Of a stretch of 33,702 nt of DNA, positions 6,102 through 13,747 are shown piece by piece. Positions within the stretch are counted from its first letter, which is position 1. Every line of letters begins with the position of its first letter. Both the position numbers and the translations under genes were made by a program. Source of the DNA: Acidobacteriota bacterium (GTDB lineage Bacteria > Acidobacteriota > Blastocatellia > Pyrinomonadales > Pyrinomonadaceae). The stretch is from positions 1-33,702 of the forward strand of contig JAEWBM010000018.1 in the NCBI GenBank assembly GCA_023391155.1, given 5' to 3'. The notes beneath the pieces were generated by a model. That model searched no databases. It saw only the letters and a program-made list of their open reading frames with translations, and had not been told where the DNA came from.

Positions 6102-8597
6102 CTACCGTTTCATATCCCTGAAGATCTCTTCCTCGCCCATTACGGGAGTCGAATCGTCAGACTCGGCCGCCTTGTAATAGTCGTAATATCCCGTTCCGTA
6201 ATATTCGTATTCGATCGAGCCGGACTTGATACCGTTGAGCACCACGCCGTAGATTCGCGCCCCCAGATTTGCGAGCCGCTGCTTGAAGCGCCGCATCAGG
6301 TGCAGCGAGCTCTTGCCCGCCATCGCCACCAGCACAACCCCGTCGACTTGGGTCGCAAGGATCGCCGCATCCGTAAACGAGATCGCCGGCGGCGAATCGA
6401 TAATGATGTGCTTGTATTTGCCCCGCAAGAATTGCAGCAGGTTCCGCATCTCGTTCGAGCTCAAAAGCTCAGCCGGGTTCGGCGGTATCGGCCCGCTCGT
6501 GATCACCTTCAATCGCGGGAGGTCGCGGCAGGTCTTGATCAGGTTCTGCGTGTTCCGCTCGCCCGACAGATAGTTCGTCAGGCCCTGCGTGTTATCCAGC
6601 TCGAAATGGTTGTGCAGCCGCGGGCGCCGGAGGTCACAGTCTATAATGATCACCTCTGCATCCGACTGCGCCAGCGTTATCGCCGTGTTGATCGCCGTCG
6701 TCGTCTTACCCTCAGATGGCTGCGATGACGTCACCAGGATCGATTGCGGCGGTTTCCCGGCCGAAGAGAACAGCAGCGATGTACGCAGGTGCCGGTAGGC
6801 CTCGGCCATCGGCGAATTGCGTTCTTCGAGCGTGATCAGGCTGGTTGACGGCCCGCCGCCGCCATTGCCGTTGCCGTTAGCCGCAGCAAGCTTTAACCTC
6901 CGCTTTTCCGAACCGAAGTAATGGGGAATTAGCGCCAGTGTCGGCAGCCCCAGATGCCGGCCGATATCCTCGGAAGTCTTGACCGAATCGTCGAGATAAT
7001 CCAGCAGGAATGCGAGCCCCACGCCCGCCGCCAGCGATAGCAGGAAAGCAACAAATATATTTCGGTTACGCTGCGGCCCGACAACGCTTGCCTGCGACGC
7101 CTCGCTCGCTATCTTGATATTATCCGGGGCCTCGGTGCTGATCGCCAACTCCTGCTGCTTGAGTCCAGCGGTGTAGTCATCAAGCATTCTCCGATTCGAT
7201 TCGATCTTGCGCTTGAGCGTGGTCAGCTCCGTTTGGGCCTGGCCCTGCAGGTTTGCCAGCGCCGATTCGCGCTCATAAGCGGCTAAGGCTGCCGCCTCTT
7301 CCCGCCGTTTTGCCTGCAGCTGAGCATTGAGTGAAGTTAATGCGCCGCCCACAGCCTCTTTTTCGATCTTCTTCTGGTCCCGCTCGATGATCGTCGAAAC
7401 CTCGGTCTCGGTATTCGCCCGCTGCTCGCGAAGGGTCGCGATGCGTTCCTCGACCTTTTGAACCTCAGGGTACTCCGGCGTGTAGCGGACAAGTAATTCC
7501 GCCTTCTCGGTCTCAGCCGCCTGGATCTGCTTGTCGATCGTTCTGATGTCGTCCTGCAGCTTCGCCTTTCGCTCAGTGTTCAGGCGCATCGTATCCTGAA
7601 AGATCTTATTTTCGTAGAGGTCCGGGATGTTCATCCCCTCGCCGCGGGCGCTCGCTGCCATCGCCGCCGTATAACGGCCCTCGAGCTGACGGCGTGCTTC
7701 CATCGCACGGAGCCATGTGTCGCTCAACGAACCCAGACGGGCCGCCGCCAGGTCCTGGCCTTTTTCCTGAAGCGGCAGGTTGCTGTCGCGCATCTTCGCG
7801 ATCAGCTCGGCTTCTTGCTCAACGATCGTCTGTTGAAGCTGGTCGATGGAGGCGGCGAGGTTCTCCGCCGCGAGTCTTGCGCCCTGCATTTCGCGTTCGC
7901 GGTCCTGGTCTCTGAATTCCTCTGCCAATTTCGCAGCCACGACCGGAGCCAGCTCTTTGTACCGCGTCGTAACGTTGAGATTCACGAGGTTGGTCCGCTC
8001 GACAGGCTGCACAGAGAGACTGAAGGCTCGCGCGTACCGGCTCACGCGGCTTTCCTCTTCAGGCGAGAGCACGACAGGTCCGGCCGACGCGACGGGGTCA
8101 GAAACGACCGGCAAGGTTCCCGCCGGTGTTTCCTCAGAATCGCTTGAGAACATCGAAAAGAACCCGCGGTTGCTGTCGCCCAGCAAGTTCGGGTCGCGAT
8201 AAAGGCCCAGTTCCGTGATCACCCGCTCTTTCAGCTCGCTCGATCCGAGCAGCTGCAACTGCGTATTGTAATAATTTACGTCGTTGCCAAAGTTGATATT
8301 GATCGCGTCCTTTGACGTTACCTTCGGCTTTCGCGGCTCGATCACGAGCTGCACGTTCGACGAATAGATCGTCGGCTGGCGGTACATATAAAAGGCCGCC
8401 GCCGCCGTTACTATCAACGTCAGTGCCAAAATGATCGGGAGCCGCTTGTAAACGATGTTGAAATACTGGCGAATATTCCGCCGTCCCTCGATGACGACCT
8501 CGTCATAAAGGGGCGAATATCCCGCATATTGATCCGTGTGGGCGACCGGTGAGTCGGCCGATTTATGTAACGGCGTCAGCCGCTGATCTTGTTCCAT
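6102..8597 (-). CDS. Polysaccharide co-polymerase / bacterial tyrosine autokinase (Wzz-Wzc type)
   Basis: From ATG 8597 the protein has 831 residues; an upstream ATG at 8636 would add 13 unremarkable residues. A Wzz domain opens with a transmembrane helix around residue 60 and a beta-rich segment. It continues with a long coiled coil (about 240-500) and a second transmembrane helix near 525-545. The C-terminal BY-kinase domain has Walker A in SQPSEGKTTT (K631), Walker A' in VIIIDCDLRRPR, and Walker B in HIIIDSPP (D734). A tyrosine cluster, EYEYYGTGYYDYY, lies near the C-terminus and is the usual autophosphorylation site. By family knowledge it controls chain length and export of capsular or exopolysaccharide. 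Both halves are fused, as in proteobacterial Wzc. It converges on rfbBD, fitting a rhamnose-containing surface glycan. Confidence 0.93.
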   Translation of the reverse strand: MEQDQRLTPLHKSADSPVAHTDQYAGYSPLYDEVVIEGRRNIRQYFNIVYKRLPIILALTLIVTAAAAFYMYRQPTIYSSNVQLVIEPRKPKVTSKDAININFGNDVNYYNTQLQLLGSSELKERVITELGLYRDPNLLGDSNRGFFSMFSSDSEETPAGTLPVVSDPVASAGPVVLSPEEESRVSRYARAFSLSVQPVERTNLVNLNVTTRYKELAPVVAAKLAEEFRDQDREREMQGARLAAENLAASIDQLQQTIVEQEAELIAKMRDSNLPLQEKGQDLAAARLGSLSDTWLRAMEARRQLEGRYTAAMAASARGEGMNIPDLYENKIFQDTMRLNTERKAKLQDDIRTIDKQIQAAETEKAELLVRYTPEYPEVQKVEERIATLREQRANTETEVSTIIERDQKKIEKEAVGGALTSLNAQLQAKRREEAAALAAYERESALANLQGQAQTELTTLKRKIESNRRMLDDYTAGLKQQELAISTEAPDNIKIASEASQASVVGPQRNRNIFVAFLLSLAAGVGLAFLLDYLDDSVKTSEDIGRHLGLPTLALIPHYFGSEKRRLKLAAANGNGNGGGGPSTSLITLEERNSPMAEAYRHLRTSLLFSSAGKPPQSILVTSSQPSEGKTTTAINTAITLAQSDAEVIIIDCDLRRPRLHNHFELDNTQGLTNYLSGERNTQNLIKTCRDLPRLKVITSGPIPPNPAELLSSNEMRNLLQFLRGKYKHIIIDSPPAISFTDAAILATQVDGVVLVAMAGKSSLHLMRRFKQRLANLGARIYGVVLNGIKSGSIEYEYYGTGYYDYYKAAESDDSTPVMGEEEIFRDMKR

Positions 8598-8653
8598 ACT
8601 GCAATTGAACCCAGGGTGCGCCGGTGAGCGCCGCAAAAAACGGGCGAACCTGC

Positions 8654-8682
8654 TTTATATCATATTTTAGCTCGTTTTTCAC
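8654..8682 (-). promoter_or_regulatory. Possible promoter for the tyrosine-kinase gene
   Basis: On the minus strand GTGAAA (8677-8682) and TATAAA (8654-8659) are separated by 17 bases. They lie about 57 bases upstream of the start at 8597. The -10 is close to consensus; the -35 matches four of six positions. Confidence 0.4.
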
Positions 8683-8709
8683 CAAATATTCGCTGCGGCC
8701 GGTCCGCTC

Positions 8710-8743
8710 TCGCCCGCTGACTTGCGTCTTTACACACGGGCGA
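8710..8743 (+). other. Inverted repeat in the divergent leader before the oxidoreductase gene
   Basis: TCGCCCG (8710-8716) and CGGGCGA (8737-8743) can form a 7-bp stem. It sits 37 bases upstream of the likely start at 8781, between two divergent genes. It could be a regulator site or a leader hairpin; nothing in it identifies which. Confidence 0.3.
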
Positions 8744-8780
8744 TGGCTTTGTTTTGCCCCTCCGGCGGGTGGTATCATTA

Positions 8781-11700
8781 ATGTTTGCCTTAAAGTTCAG
8801 TAAAACTGAAATAGACGACCATATGACCGCAATTTCCGAAAGGGTCCAGGATCCGAACAAATTTGATTTCGAGCTCGGTGTACCCGGTTTTAACTATTCT
8901 GACCTGTTTGATGCAGTAAAGCTCAAAGAGCTTGCCGAAAAATTCTACGCCGAGGTTCGCGAAAAGCAGCCCGTGACCGGCGAGGCCCTCGACAAGTACA
9001 TAGCGTCGCATGGCTTCGGCATCGAGCGCCGTGTCGAATCCCAGATACTTACCGACGCTGCACCGCTACTGTCAGATTTCGTGGCCCGCCTCTTCCGCGT
9101 GTCCGCCGAAAAAGAAGAGATGGAGCGGGCCATACTCGAACAAAACCCGATATGGAAATACAAGTTCTTCGTCCAGCGACGTGCGGCAAAGACCTACAAG
9201 CCCGACCAGGCCGCTGCCCTCGACCGGGCCGCGCTCACGATGGCGGTCACCGAGCTGCGGAACAATGCGTTCGATTTCACGCTCGTATATGACGAGGAGC
9301 TCGGCATCGCCACCATGGCCGCGAAACTGATCGAGGCTGACGAAGCTCTCACTAAAGGCGATGAGCCGACCGCCTCCGTCCGCGAGACCGTCGCCAACAT
9401 TTCGCGTGCGTACGAAAAGCTAAAGGACCGCCCCTTCGGCGGGGTCTTTGCCGACTACGTCCTCAAGGCCGGCGACGTCACGGGCGAACTGTTGACCGTT
9501 AAGACGGCGCTCGGCATCGTCGAAGCATGGTCCGCCATCGAGTTTTATAAAAAGGAACGCCGCTGGAAGGCGTTTAAGGTGCCGCACGCTCTCGACTATC
9601 AATCGCTCGTTCAGCTCATCCGCTCCGAGCCCGAACTTGAGAACGTCATGCGCGGCCGCGATGAGGATATGCGCCGCCGCGTCGGCTTTAAGCTCACCGA
9701 CGACCGCGGCACGATGCGCGACGCTCTCTACGAGATCGATTACTGCATGATCTGTCACGAGCGGTCGAAGGACGGCTGCTCGATCGGGCTGCGCGAACCT
9801 GACGGCACGCCCAAGCGGAACCCGCTCGGCATCAAGACCGAGGGCTGCCCGCTCGACGAACGAATCTCTGAGATGCACCTGCTCAAGGGGCAGGGCGACC
9901 CGATCGGTTCGCTCGCCCTGGTCACGATAGACAATCCGATGTGCGCCGGCACCGGCCACCGCATCTGTAACGATTGTATGAAGGGCTGCATCTTCCAGAA
10001 GCAGGAGCCCGTCAACATCCCGCTCGCCGAAACGGCAACGTTGACCGATGTTCTCGCCATGCCCTATGGCTTTGAGATCTACAGCCTGCTGACGCGCTGG
10101 AATCCGCTCAACGCCAAGCGGCCCTACGCTCTGCCCTACAACGGCAAGAACGTCATGGTCGTGGGCCTGGGGCCCGCGGGGTACACACTGGCACAGTACC
10201 TGTTGAACGAGGGCTTCGGCGTCGTCGGTATCGACGGGCTTAAGATCGAACCTCTGCCGACCGAGTGGACCGGCGATCTCGGGGCCGTTTGCCCCAAGCC
10301 GATCCGCGACCTCGATGAGATCACCGAGGAGCTCGATGAGCGCATACTCTCCGGCTTCGGCGGCGTTTCCGAATACGGCATCACCGTCCGCTGGGACAAG
10401 AACTTCCTGACGATGGTCCAGCTCCTGCTATCGCGCCGTAAGCGGTTCCGTGCCTATGGCGGAGTCCGTTTCGGCGGTACGCTAACCATTGAAGACGCCT
10501 GGGATTACGGCTTTGACCACATCGCCATCGCCACCGGCGCCGGACGGCCGACGATCGTCCCGATGAAGAACAACCTCATTCGCGGGATTCGTCAGGCATC
10601 GGACTTCCTGATGGCTCTGCAATTGACCGGTGCATTCAAAAAAGACACGCTATCGAATCTGCAGGTCCGCCTGCCCGCCGTTGTTATCGGCGGCGGCCTG
10701 ACGGGCATCGACACAGCGACCGAGCTTTTCGCCTACTACCCGGTCCAGGTTGAAAAGATGCTGGCGAAGTTTGAAGAGGTCGCCGCCGAATTCGGCGAAG
10801 AGGCGACGCTAGCAAAATTTGATGAAGAGGAGCGCGGCGTTCTCGAGGGATTCCTCGATCACGGCCGTCAGGTCCGCGCCGAAAAGGCCCGCGCGGCGGC
10901 CGCCGGCGAAACCCCCGACCTTGTCTCGCTGGTACGCTCGTGGGGCGGCGTCTCGCTCGTTTACCGCAAGCGGCTCCAGGATTCGCCCGCGTACCGGCTG
11001 AATCACGAAGAGGTACAGAAGGCGCTCGAAGAGGGCATCAATATTGTCGAATGCATGACCCCGACCGAGGCCGTGCCGGATCAATACGGAGCGGTCAGCG
11101 CCCTCAAATTTGAGCGTCTCAACTACAACGCAGATACCGGCAAATTTGAGAACACCGGCGATATTCACGAGTTCCCGGCACGCACCGTATGCGTCGCGGC
11201 GGGCACCTCGCCCAACGTCATTTACGAAAAGGAAAAGCCCGGCACATTTGAGCTAGATGAATGGCGGCAGTTTTTCAAACCCTATGTCGCCGAAGGTCAG
11301 GAAAGCGGTGAGATCGCGATCCGTCCGGCAGAGAAGGACGAGGCAGGATTTTTCACCTCTTACACGAGCGACGGCAGGTTCATTTCGTATTACGGGGACA
11401 ACCACCCACAATATGCCGGGAACGTTGTGAAGGCAATGGCATCCGCCAAGCATGGATATCCCCACGTAGCCTCGCTCTTTACTAAAGAGCTGGCGGACCG
11501 CGGCCCGCTGCCTCAGCCTGAAAAGGACGCCATCTTTGACAAGCTCGTCGCCACGCTCGACGATCAGCTCCGCGCCTATGTCGTCAAGGTCATTCGCCTG
11601 ACGCCGACCATCGTGGATGTCATCGTCAAGGCACCGCTCCAGGCACGTAAATTCGAGCCCGGCCAGTTCTATCGCCTGCAAAATTTTGAGACGTCCGCAC

Positions 11701-12560
11701 CCGTCGTCGACGGCACGCGGCTGCTGATGGAGGGCCTTGCCCTGACCGGCGCCTGGGTGGATGAAGAGGCGGGACTGCTTTCGATGATCGTCCTCGAAAT
11801 GGGCACGTCATCACGTCTTTGCTCGCTGCTCAAAGAGGGAGAAGAGGTGCTGGTAATGGGACCGACCGGCACGCCGACCGAGATCCCGCAGAACGAGACG
11901 GTTCTGCTGGCCGGCGGCGGCCTCGGCAACGCCGTGCTCTTCTCGATCGCCAAGGCTCTTCGCGATGCCAACAACAAGGTGATCTATTTTGCCGGTTACC
12001 GGAACGGCAGCGACCTGTTCAAACGCGAAGAGATCGAGAACGCGACCGACCAGGTCATTTGGGCGACGGATTTCGGCGACGAGATCGCCCCGGCCCGGCC
12101 GCAGGACGCACACTGGCGCGGCAATATCGTCCAGGCAATGGTCGCATACGCCGACGGCCACCTCGGCCAGCGCACCGTTGAACTGAACGAGGTCGACCGC
12201 ATCATCGCCATCGGTTCAGACCGCATGATGAACGGCGTCCGCGAGGCGCGCCACACAACGCTCGCGCCATTCTTGAACCCGCAGCACGTCGCCATCGGGT
12301 CAATAAATTCGCCGATGCAATGCATGATGAAAGAGGTCTGCGCACAATGCTTGCAGCGTCACGTCAACCCGCACACCGGCGAAGAGTTTTTCGTCTTCTC
12401 GTGCTTTAACCAGGACCAGCACCTCGACTTCGTTGACTTCAAAAACCTCAACGACCGCCTGCGTGCCAACAGCGTCCAGGAAAAGCTGACGAACCTATGG
12501 CTAGACCGCGCCTTCGGCCGCGACGACTTCAAACGCCTCTACGGCCAGGCCGGTACGTGA
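8781..12560 (+). CDS. Single-chain Nfn-like FAD/Fe-S oxidoreductase (GltD-like + PyrK-like fusion)
   Basis: A 1259-residue cytosolic protein from ATG 8781, preceded by GGTGG at an 8-base spacing. ATG 8823 is an alternative start, and TTG 8754 would extend the frame. Residues 1-320 are helical with no motif I recognise. Two four-cysteine groups follow: C322/C325/C333/C356 and C388/C396/C399/C403, the latter like the GltD cluster region. A GltD-type domain has GLGPAG (462-467) and GGGLTG (from 637) for two dinucleotides, with a charged insert near 650-720. Residues 928-1259 resemble PyrK/NfnA: EPGQFYRLQNF for flavin, GGGLGN (1045-1050) for pyridine nucleotide, and C1181/C1187/C1190/C1208 for a probable [2Fe-2S]. 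The halves match NfnB and NfnA, the subunits of the bifurcating ferredoxin:NADP transhydrogenase. The real substrate is unknown, and I recall uncharacterised relatives of this size in Proteobacteria. Confidence 0.85.
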   Translation: MFALKFSKTEIDDHMTAISERVQDPNKFDFELGVPGFNYSDLFDAVKLKELAEKFYAEVREKQPVTGEALDKYIASHGFGIERRVESQILTDAAPLLSDFVARLFRVSAEKEEMERAILEQNPIWKYKFFVQRRAAKTYKPDQAAALDRAALTMAVTELRNNAFDFTLVYDEELGIATMAAKLIEADEALTKGDEPTASVRETVANISRAYEKLKDRPFGGVFADYVLKAGDVTGELLTVKTALGIVEAWSAIEFYKKERRWKAFKVPHALDYQSLVQLIRSEPELENVMRGRDEDMRRRVGFKLTDDRGTMRDALYEIDYCMICHERSKDGCSIGLREPDGTPKRNPLGIKTEGCPLDERISEMHLLKGQGDPIGSLALVTIDNPMCAGTGHRICNDCMKGCIFQKQEPVNIPLAETATLTDVLAMPYGFEIYSLLTRWNPLNAKRPYALPYNGKNVMVVGLGPAGYTLAQYLLNEGFGVVGIDGLKIEPLPTEWTGDLGAVCPKPIRDLDEITEELDERILSGFGGVSEYGITVRWDKNFLTMVQLLLSRRKRFRAYGGVRFGGTLTIEDAWDYGFDHIAIATGAGRPTIVPMKNNLIRGIRQASDFLMALQLTGAFKKDTLSNLQVRLPAVVIGGGLTGIDTATELFAYYPVQVEKMLAKFEEVAAEFGEEATLAKFDEEERGVLEGFLDHGRQVRAEKARAAAAGETPDLVSLVRSWGGVSLVYRKRLQDSPAYRLNHEEVQKALEEGINIVECMTPTEAVPDQYGAVSALKFERLNYNADTGKFENTGDIHEFPARTVCVAAGTSPNVIYEKEKPGTFELDEWRQFFKPYVAEGQESGEIAIRPAEKDEAGFFTSYTSDGRFISYYGDNHPQYAGNVVKAMASAKHGYPHVASLFTKELADRGPLPQPEKDAIFDKLVATLDDQLRAYVVKVIRLTPTIVDVIVKAPLQARKFEPGQFYRLQNFETSAPVVDGTRLLMEGLALTGAWVDEEAGLLSMIVLEMGTSSRLCSLLKEGEEVLVMGPTGTPTEIPQNETVLLAGGGLGNAVLFSIAKALRDANNKVIYFAGYRNGSDLFKREEIENATDQVIWATDFGDEIAPARPQDAHWRGNIVQAMVAYADGHLGQRTVELNEVDRIIAIGSDRMMNGVREARHTTLAPFLNPQHVAIGSINSPMQCMMKEVCAQCLQRHVNPHTGEEFFVFSCFNQDQHLDFVDFKNLNDRLRANSVQEKLTNLWLDRAFGRDDFKRLYGQAGT

Positions 12561-12581
12561 TCTAGTTTTTCTCTTGCTGGA

Positions 12582-12607
12582 AACTGGAAGCTGATAACTG
12601 GAAGCTG
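12582..12607 (+). repeat. 12-base direct repeat AACTGGAAGCTG
   Basis: Two perfect copies of AACTGGAAGCTG (12582-12593 and 12596-12607) are separated by AT. The core TGATAACTG recurs in inverted orientation near 12680, making this part of a larger imperfect palindrome between two convergent genes. Confidence 0.7.
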
Positions 12608-12669
12608 TACTAAACCTGATTTCAACCATTCACCGAGCGGAAAATCTCTGACCGCCGGGGATCGGAGTT

Positions 12670-12700
12670 TTCACTTCTCAGTTATCACTTGTCACTTATT
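12670..12700. repeat. Inverted partner of the AACTGG repeat
   Basis: TTCACTTCTCAGTTATCACT and the following TGTCACTT contain CAGTTATCA, the reverse complement of the TGATAACTG core at 12592-12600. The two arms could pair across about 80 bases between the convergent ends of the oxidoreductase gene and the 218-residue hypothetical gene. No T-run makes this an obvious terminator. Confidence 0.5.
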
Positions 12701-12733
12701 CCGAAATGAACTTCCTGCACGATCTCTCATCTT

Positions 12734-13390
12734 TCATTTATACGTCCGATACCCGTATGCCTCGGCATAGATCATGTTGATCCTGGGCGAGTTGAACCAG
12801 CGGACGATCTTGTCGTGCTCTTCGTTGGGCAGGTCCCAGAATTCGTTTGCCAATTTGCCTTCGTCGAGCTTACCTGCGTTTTCTTCCCAAAACACAAGCA
12901 CCGCGGCCCTGTCGGTTTCTATCACTTCTAAGAATGGACCGACATCGATTCCGGCCCGCCCTGCACTGCACATCCAGTCGTCAATCATCCCGTACTTTTC
13001 ACGCTCGATGAGATCCGCGATCACCGCCTTAAAGAATCCCGCCAATGCCGTACGCCGGTGCTCCGGCCAATTGTCCGGCTCAGTATTTTTGATCGCCCTC
13101 CCGGTGACCGCGATATCGGGCCACCACGAGTCATCAGTGGCTGATAGCTCAAGGATTCGCGGGAGAAAGTAAAGATAGTCCTCGACGTCGCCGGCCGTCA
13201 AGAAAGCCGACGACGCATACGCCGAAAGGTCTTCACTCGAAAGTTCCCGAAGCGGCTTCTCAAGCAAGATCGAGATCTCGTTCTCGGTAATACAATGCGT
13301 GCAAGCCGCAATCCCCACCGGTTTCGGAACATCCGCAAAGGCCTCATACAGCCCTTCGATAGCATCCGAAAGCTCTCTCGCCATTTTCAT
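12734..13390 (-). CDS. Hypothetical protein, helical, CTHC motif
   Basis: A 218-residue acidic protein with no signal peptide and no membrane segment. I do not recognise a family. An early CTHC (C30/C33) could bind metal or be redox-active. The rest is rich in Trp, Glu and Asp and looks helical, with EFWDLPNEEHDKIVRWF near the C-terminus. The start at 13390 lacks a clear ribosome site; the methionine two codons later is an alternative. It lies 108 bases downstream of the antitoxin-like gene on the same strand. It may belong with the accessory block or be an old resident; no function can be inferred. Confidence 0.6.
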   Translation of the reverse strand: MKMARELSDAIEGLYEAFADVPKPVGIAACTHCITENEISILLEKPLRELSSEDLSAYASSAFLTAGDVEDYLYFLPRILELSATDDSWWPDIAVTGRAIKNTEPDNWPEHRRTALAGFFKAVIADLIEREKYGMIDDWMCSAGRAGIDVGPFLEVIETDRAAVLVFWEENAGKLDEGKLANEFWDLPNEEHDKIVRWFNSPRINMIYAEAYGYRTYK

Positions 13391-13498
13391 TCTTGATCAG
13401 TGCCGCCACCCATCACTGAGCGAAAAGGTCCACCAATCGATTACATCGCCGAGCGGAGAAGTTCTGCTTTTCCGGCCAGCTGCTCGAAGATGTGGAGG

Positions 13499-13693
13499 CT
13501 ATGCCTCCCCAAGTGATTCATCCCTTAGCCAGCGCGACATCCGTTCCCGCGCTTCTTCGTGAGAAAGCATGCGGCCTTCTTTGATCGCTTCCTCACCCTT
13601 CTCGATTGCCGTAAGTAATTCGGCTCGATCGGTCTGCGCTCCTGATTCGGAGGCACCGGCGTGTGGATATTCCAAATCCGAACATTGTTTCAT
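13499..13693 (-). CDS. Orphan antitoxin-like small protein
   Basis: A 64-residue protein from ATG 13693. An earlier ATG at 13720 lies in a relic of the asparaginase gene and is unlikely. The second half reads TAIEKGEEAIKEGRMLSHEE, followed by ARERMSRWL. This AI..GR.LSHEEA..R..RWL pattern is common in antitoxins of RelE/ParE-type pairs, in which this segment wraps the toxin. No toxin gene follows: the next 108 bases hold no credible open frame before the hypothetical gene. The ribosome site GGAG lies within the last codon pair of the duplicated asparaginase fragment (13701-13742). The assignment rests on the C-terminal pattern only. Confidence 0.45.
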   Translation of the reverse strand: MKQCSDLEYPHAGASESGAQTDRAELLTAIEKGEEAIKEGRMLSHEEARERMSRWLRDESLGEA

Positions 13694-13700
13694 TAGCACA

Positions 13701-13742
13701 CTCCACTCTCCCCACAACATCCCCTCTCCGATTCTTCACCGG
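13701..13742 (-). repeat. Relic copy of the asparaginase gene 3' end (direct repeat A)
   Basis: The 42 bases match 14988-15029 at 37 positions. Read on the minus strand both encode PVKNRRGDVVGRVE, and all five differences fall at third codon positions. The copy lies just after the protease stop and before the antitoxin-like gene and is not part of any full-length gene now. Together with copy B it brackets the protease gene. Confidence 0.9.
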
Positions 13743-13747
13743 TCGCA

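Noticed and set aside
13441..13521. A 26-residue frame (MNHLGRHSLHIFEQLAGKAE...) overlapping the antitoxin-like gene end, as a possible toxin
   Set aside because: It is far too short for a RelE/ParE toxin (about 90 residues), shows none of their motifs and has no ribosome site.
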